Assembly (NCBI GenBank): GCA_013399875.1
Contig: VXAZ01003899.1
Location: 558,217 to 622,216 of the forward strand
DNA from: Gymnorhina tibicen
Taxonomy: Eukaryota > Chordata > Aves > Passeriformes > Artamidae
Direction: 5' to 3'
DNA: 64,000 nt
The position numbers were made by a program, and so were the translations under genes. Below the pieces are notes generated by a model, which was not told where the DNA came from, searched no databases, and worked only from the letters and a program-made list of their open reading frames with translations. This document shows, piece by piece, positions 62,601 through 64,000 of the stretch. How positions within the stretch are numbered: position 1 is the first letter of the stretch; each line of letters opens with the position of its first letter.

Positions 62601-64000
62601 CTCTGATCAGAAATAAGTCATTAGTGTATCCCCATCCACCCCATATGGCTACACCTGGATAACTGTTGAGCAGACTGTCTGTGATACACAGAATAGGTGT
62701 TGTCACCTCAGAAAAGCTGTTTAGGACCTGAATTCCCACTCCTAAACAGTCTGCACGAGCACTTTTCTGTTCCAAATTACACTGATGCTTGAAGGAGAGC
62801 GTGTGCCTCTGTATTTGTGGCTGTATGGAGGATCAGTTGCTCTCATTTTTGGTGTTTGGTTCTAAATAAATGTCACAGATTATATCACCATGAACATAGT
62901 CATCGAAAATTCATGCCAGGAAACCTCGTCATGCTGTAAATTCTATTTTCCAGCATTGGGTTTATTCATGTTTTGTTGAAACTAATGGGAGAATGAATCT
63001 GAATCCAGTGTGTTCACTGCAGTTGCAGGTCAGTTTTGCTCAGAGGGTTTATTCAGTGGGATGGATTAGTAATGTAGACTTTGTGCCCAGTCTTTACACA
63101 GGAAGGAACAGCATCTGCCCAAAGCAGCTCTGCTGTGCACTTCTGAGGCATCACAAAAAGACATACTGGTTACCCACGTGTAGAAATACAATTGTAGTTC
63201 AGTTGTAAATTCTCTTATTGCTGAAATTGTTTTCATTTTTGCTTTATGCCTTGTTATAGGTACTGCTTGCAACATAAACCATTACTGTAATACTGGAAAA
63301 AAATTAGTGTCTAGCAAAATAAATTGAAGTGCATACTTGTTTTCAGTTTTGTTCCTGTGTAGCTCAGGGACCAAGCCTCTGTCATGGGACAGGAACAGCC
63401 AACCCAAGCTGATGTGCATTCCCTAAAATCGGAGTGGGACCAGTGCAAAAGGATAGGGGGTAGAAAACAAAGGATTTGTAATGCCTAAGAGTATGTCTAG
63501 GGATATTGGTCAAAATTCAGTACCTGGTTCTGCCTTCTAATACCTTGTTAACCCATTCTTTATGGATAAGATACTCTACAAGCTGGAAAGAGAAATGCAT
63601 GATGTGTGAGATCCAAGAGGAGGAGGATTGCTCTGGTTTGGACATACAAATGGCTGTAAGAAGCAAGCAGGAAGAGGTGACATTTGCTGTTGGAGCAAAG
63701 GAGGAGGAGCTGTTGCTGTAGCTCAATGGGAAAATTACCCTTTTACTTTTGGAGGAGCCAGCGGGAGTGTGGATTAGGTGTCACGGAAATACAGATTCCA
63801 GAGGGGTCATTCTAGTGCTGCTTATGATTTCATAAAATTGTTTTAGCTATTAGTTCATGCAGAAATGTAACCTCATTTATCCATCATTGCCTTCTATGGG
63901 ATTTTGTCTTAAGTAATGTCAAACTTTATTTTCCACAACATGTAAAGGAGGAAATTTGGGTAAATCAATACTGACTTTTCTGTAGGCCGGAAAGGGGACT

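Larger units (their letters stand above)
54261..64000 (+). other. SLIT3: SLIT3 intron, 5' part (3' end outside window)
   Basis: The intron starts with gtgagt. At least 9.7 kb follow without the next SLIT exon, expected to open with an LLNANKINCL-type repeat; I do not see it. Contents are a perfect palindrome with TA repeats (54813-54867), AT-rich unique DNA, a G+C-richer stretch with local CpGs (57860-58150) and an old CR1 copy (59330-59667). The rest is AT-rich intronic DNA with only short open frames. Confidence 0.8.

Noticed and set aside
1..64000. miR-218 hairpin expected in a SLIT3 intron
   Set aside because: I scanned for the mature TTGTGCTTGATCTAACC core and did not find it. In human it lies in a later intron (14, as I recall), so it should be downstream of this window.
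1..64000. CRISPR arrays, bacterial operons, prophage or defence systems
   Set aside because: No direct-repeat/spacer pattern, dense coding or ribosome-binding sites. The window is intron-rich vertebrate DNA.

Overview
This window looks like non-avian-microbe, ordinary vertebrate DNA: an AT-rich bird genome segment with long introns, old CR1 LINE fragments, avian-type solo LTRs and a tRNA-Ile/CR1 composite SINE of the TguSINE1 type. That SINE type is known from passerines, so a songbird is the best guess (inference). The only protein-coding gene I can support is SLIT3, on the + strand. Six consecutive internal exons are present (5918-5989, 10757-10920, 24903-25044, 40039-40110, 45307-45378, 54189-54260). 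They total 594 coding bases, under 1% of the window, and encode 198 contiguous residues. Neither end of the gene is in the window.

The exons run from the last leucine-rich repeat (LRR) of domain D1, through the D1 C-terminal cap (LRRCT) and the D2 N-terminal cap (LRRNT), into the first three LRRs of D2, the Robo-binding domain. By the human exon order I recall they correspond to about exons 7-12. All splice sites are AG/GT and all phases join cleanly. Residues such as MPKIRTL, QFT, SEPPSC and [13 protein letters not shown] match SLIT3 and not SLIT1 or SLIT2.

Layout: 1-5917 is intron with no exon seen. 5990-10756 is an intron carrying a TguSINE1-like element (9777-9909) and a CR1 3' end (10166-10541). 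10921-24902 is a 14-kb intron with a minisatellite of about 19 copies (14021-14440), a diverged solo LTR (17588-17900) and a CR1 tail (21629-21727). 25045-40038 is a 15-kb intron with a CR1 interrupted by a 438-bp solo LTR (25855-27275) and a CpG-rich patch (35725-35985). 40111-45306 holds no recognisable element. 45379-54188 holds a G/T tract and a TAAT-rich candidate enhancer. 54261-64000 holds a 36-bp perfect palindrome and an old CR1 copy; the next SLIT3 exon is not reached.

I found no CRISPR, operon, defence system or unknown multi-gene system, and no convincing second gene. The points most worth a second look are the LTR-in-CR1 nest with unusual inverted termini, the minisatellite open in several frames on both strands, the extreme GC3 of the LRRCT exon beside AT-rich neighbours, the intronic CpG patch, and several intronic stretches with the composition of conserved regulatory DNA. 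Conservation claims are untested inference.
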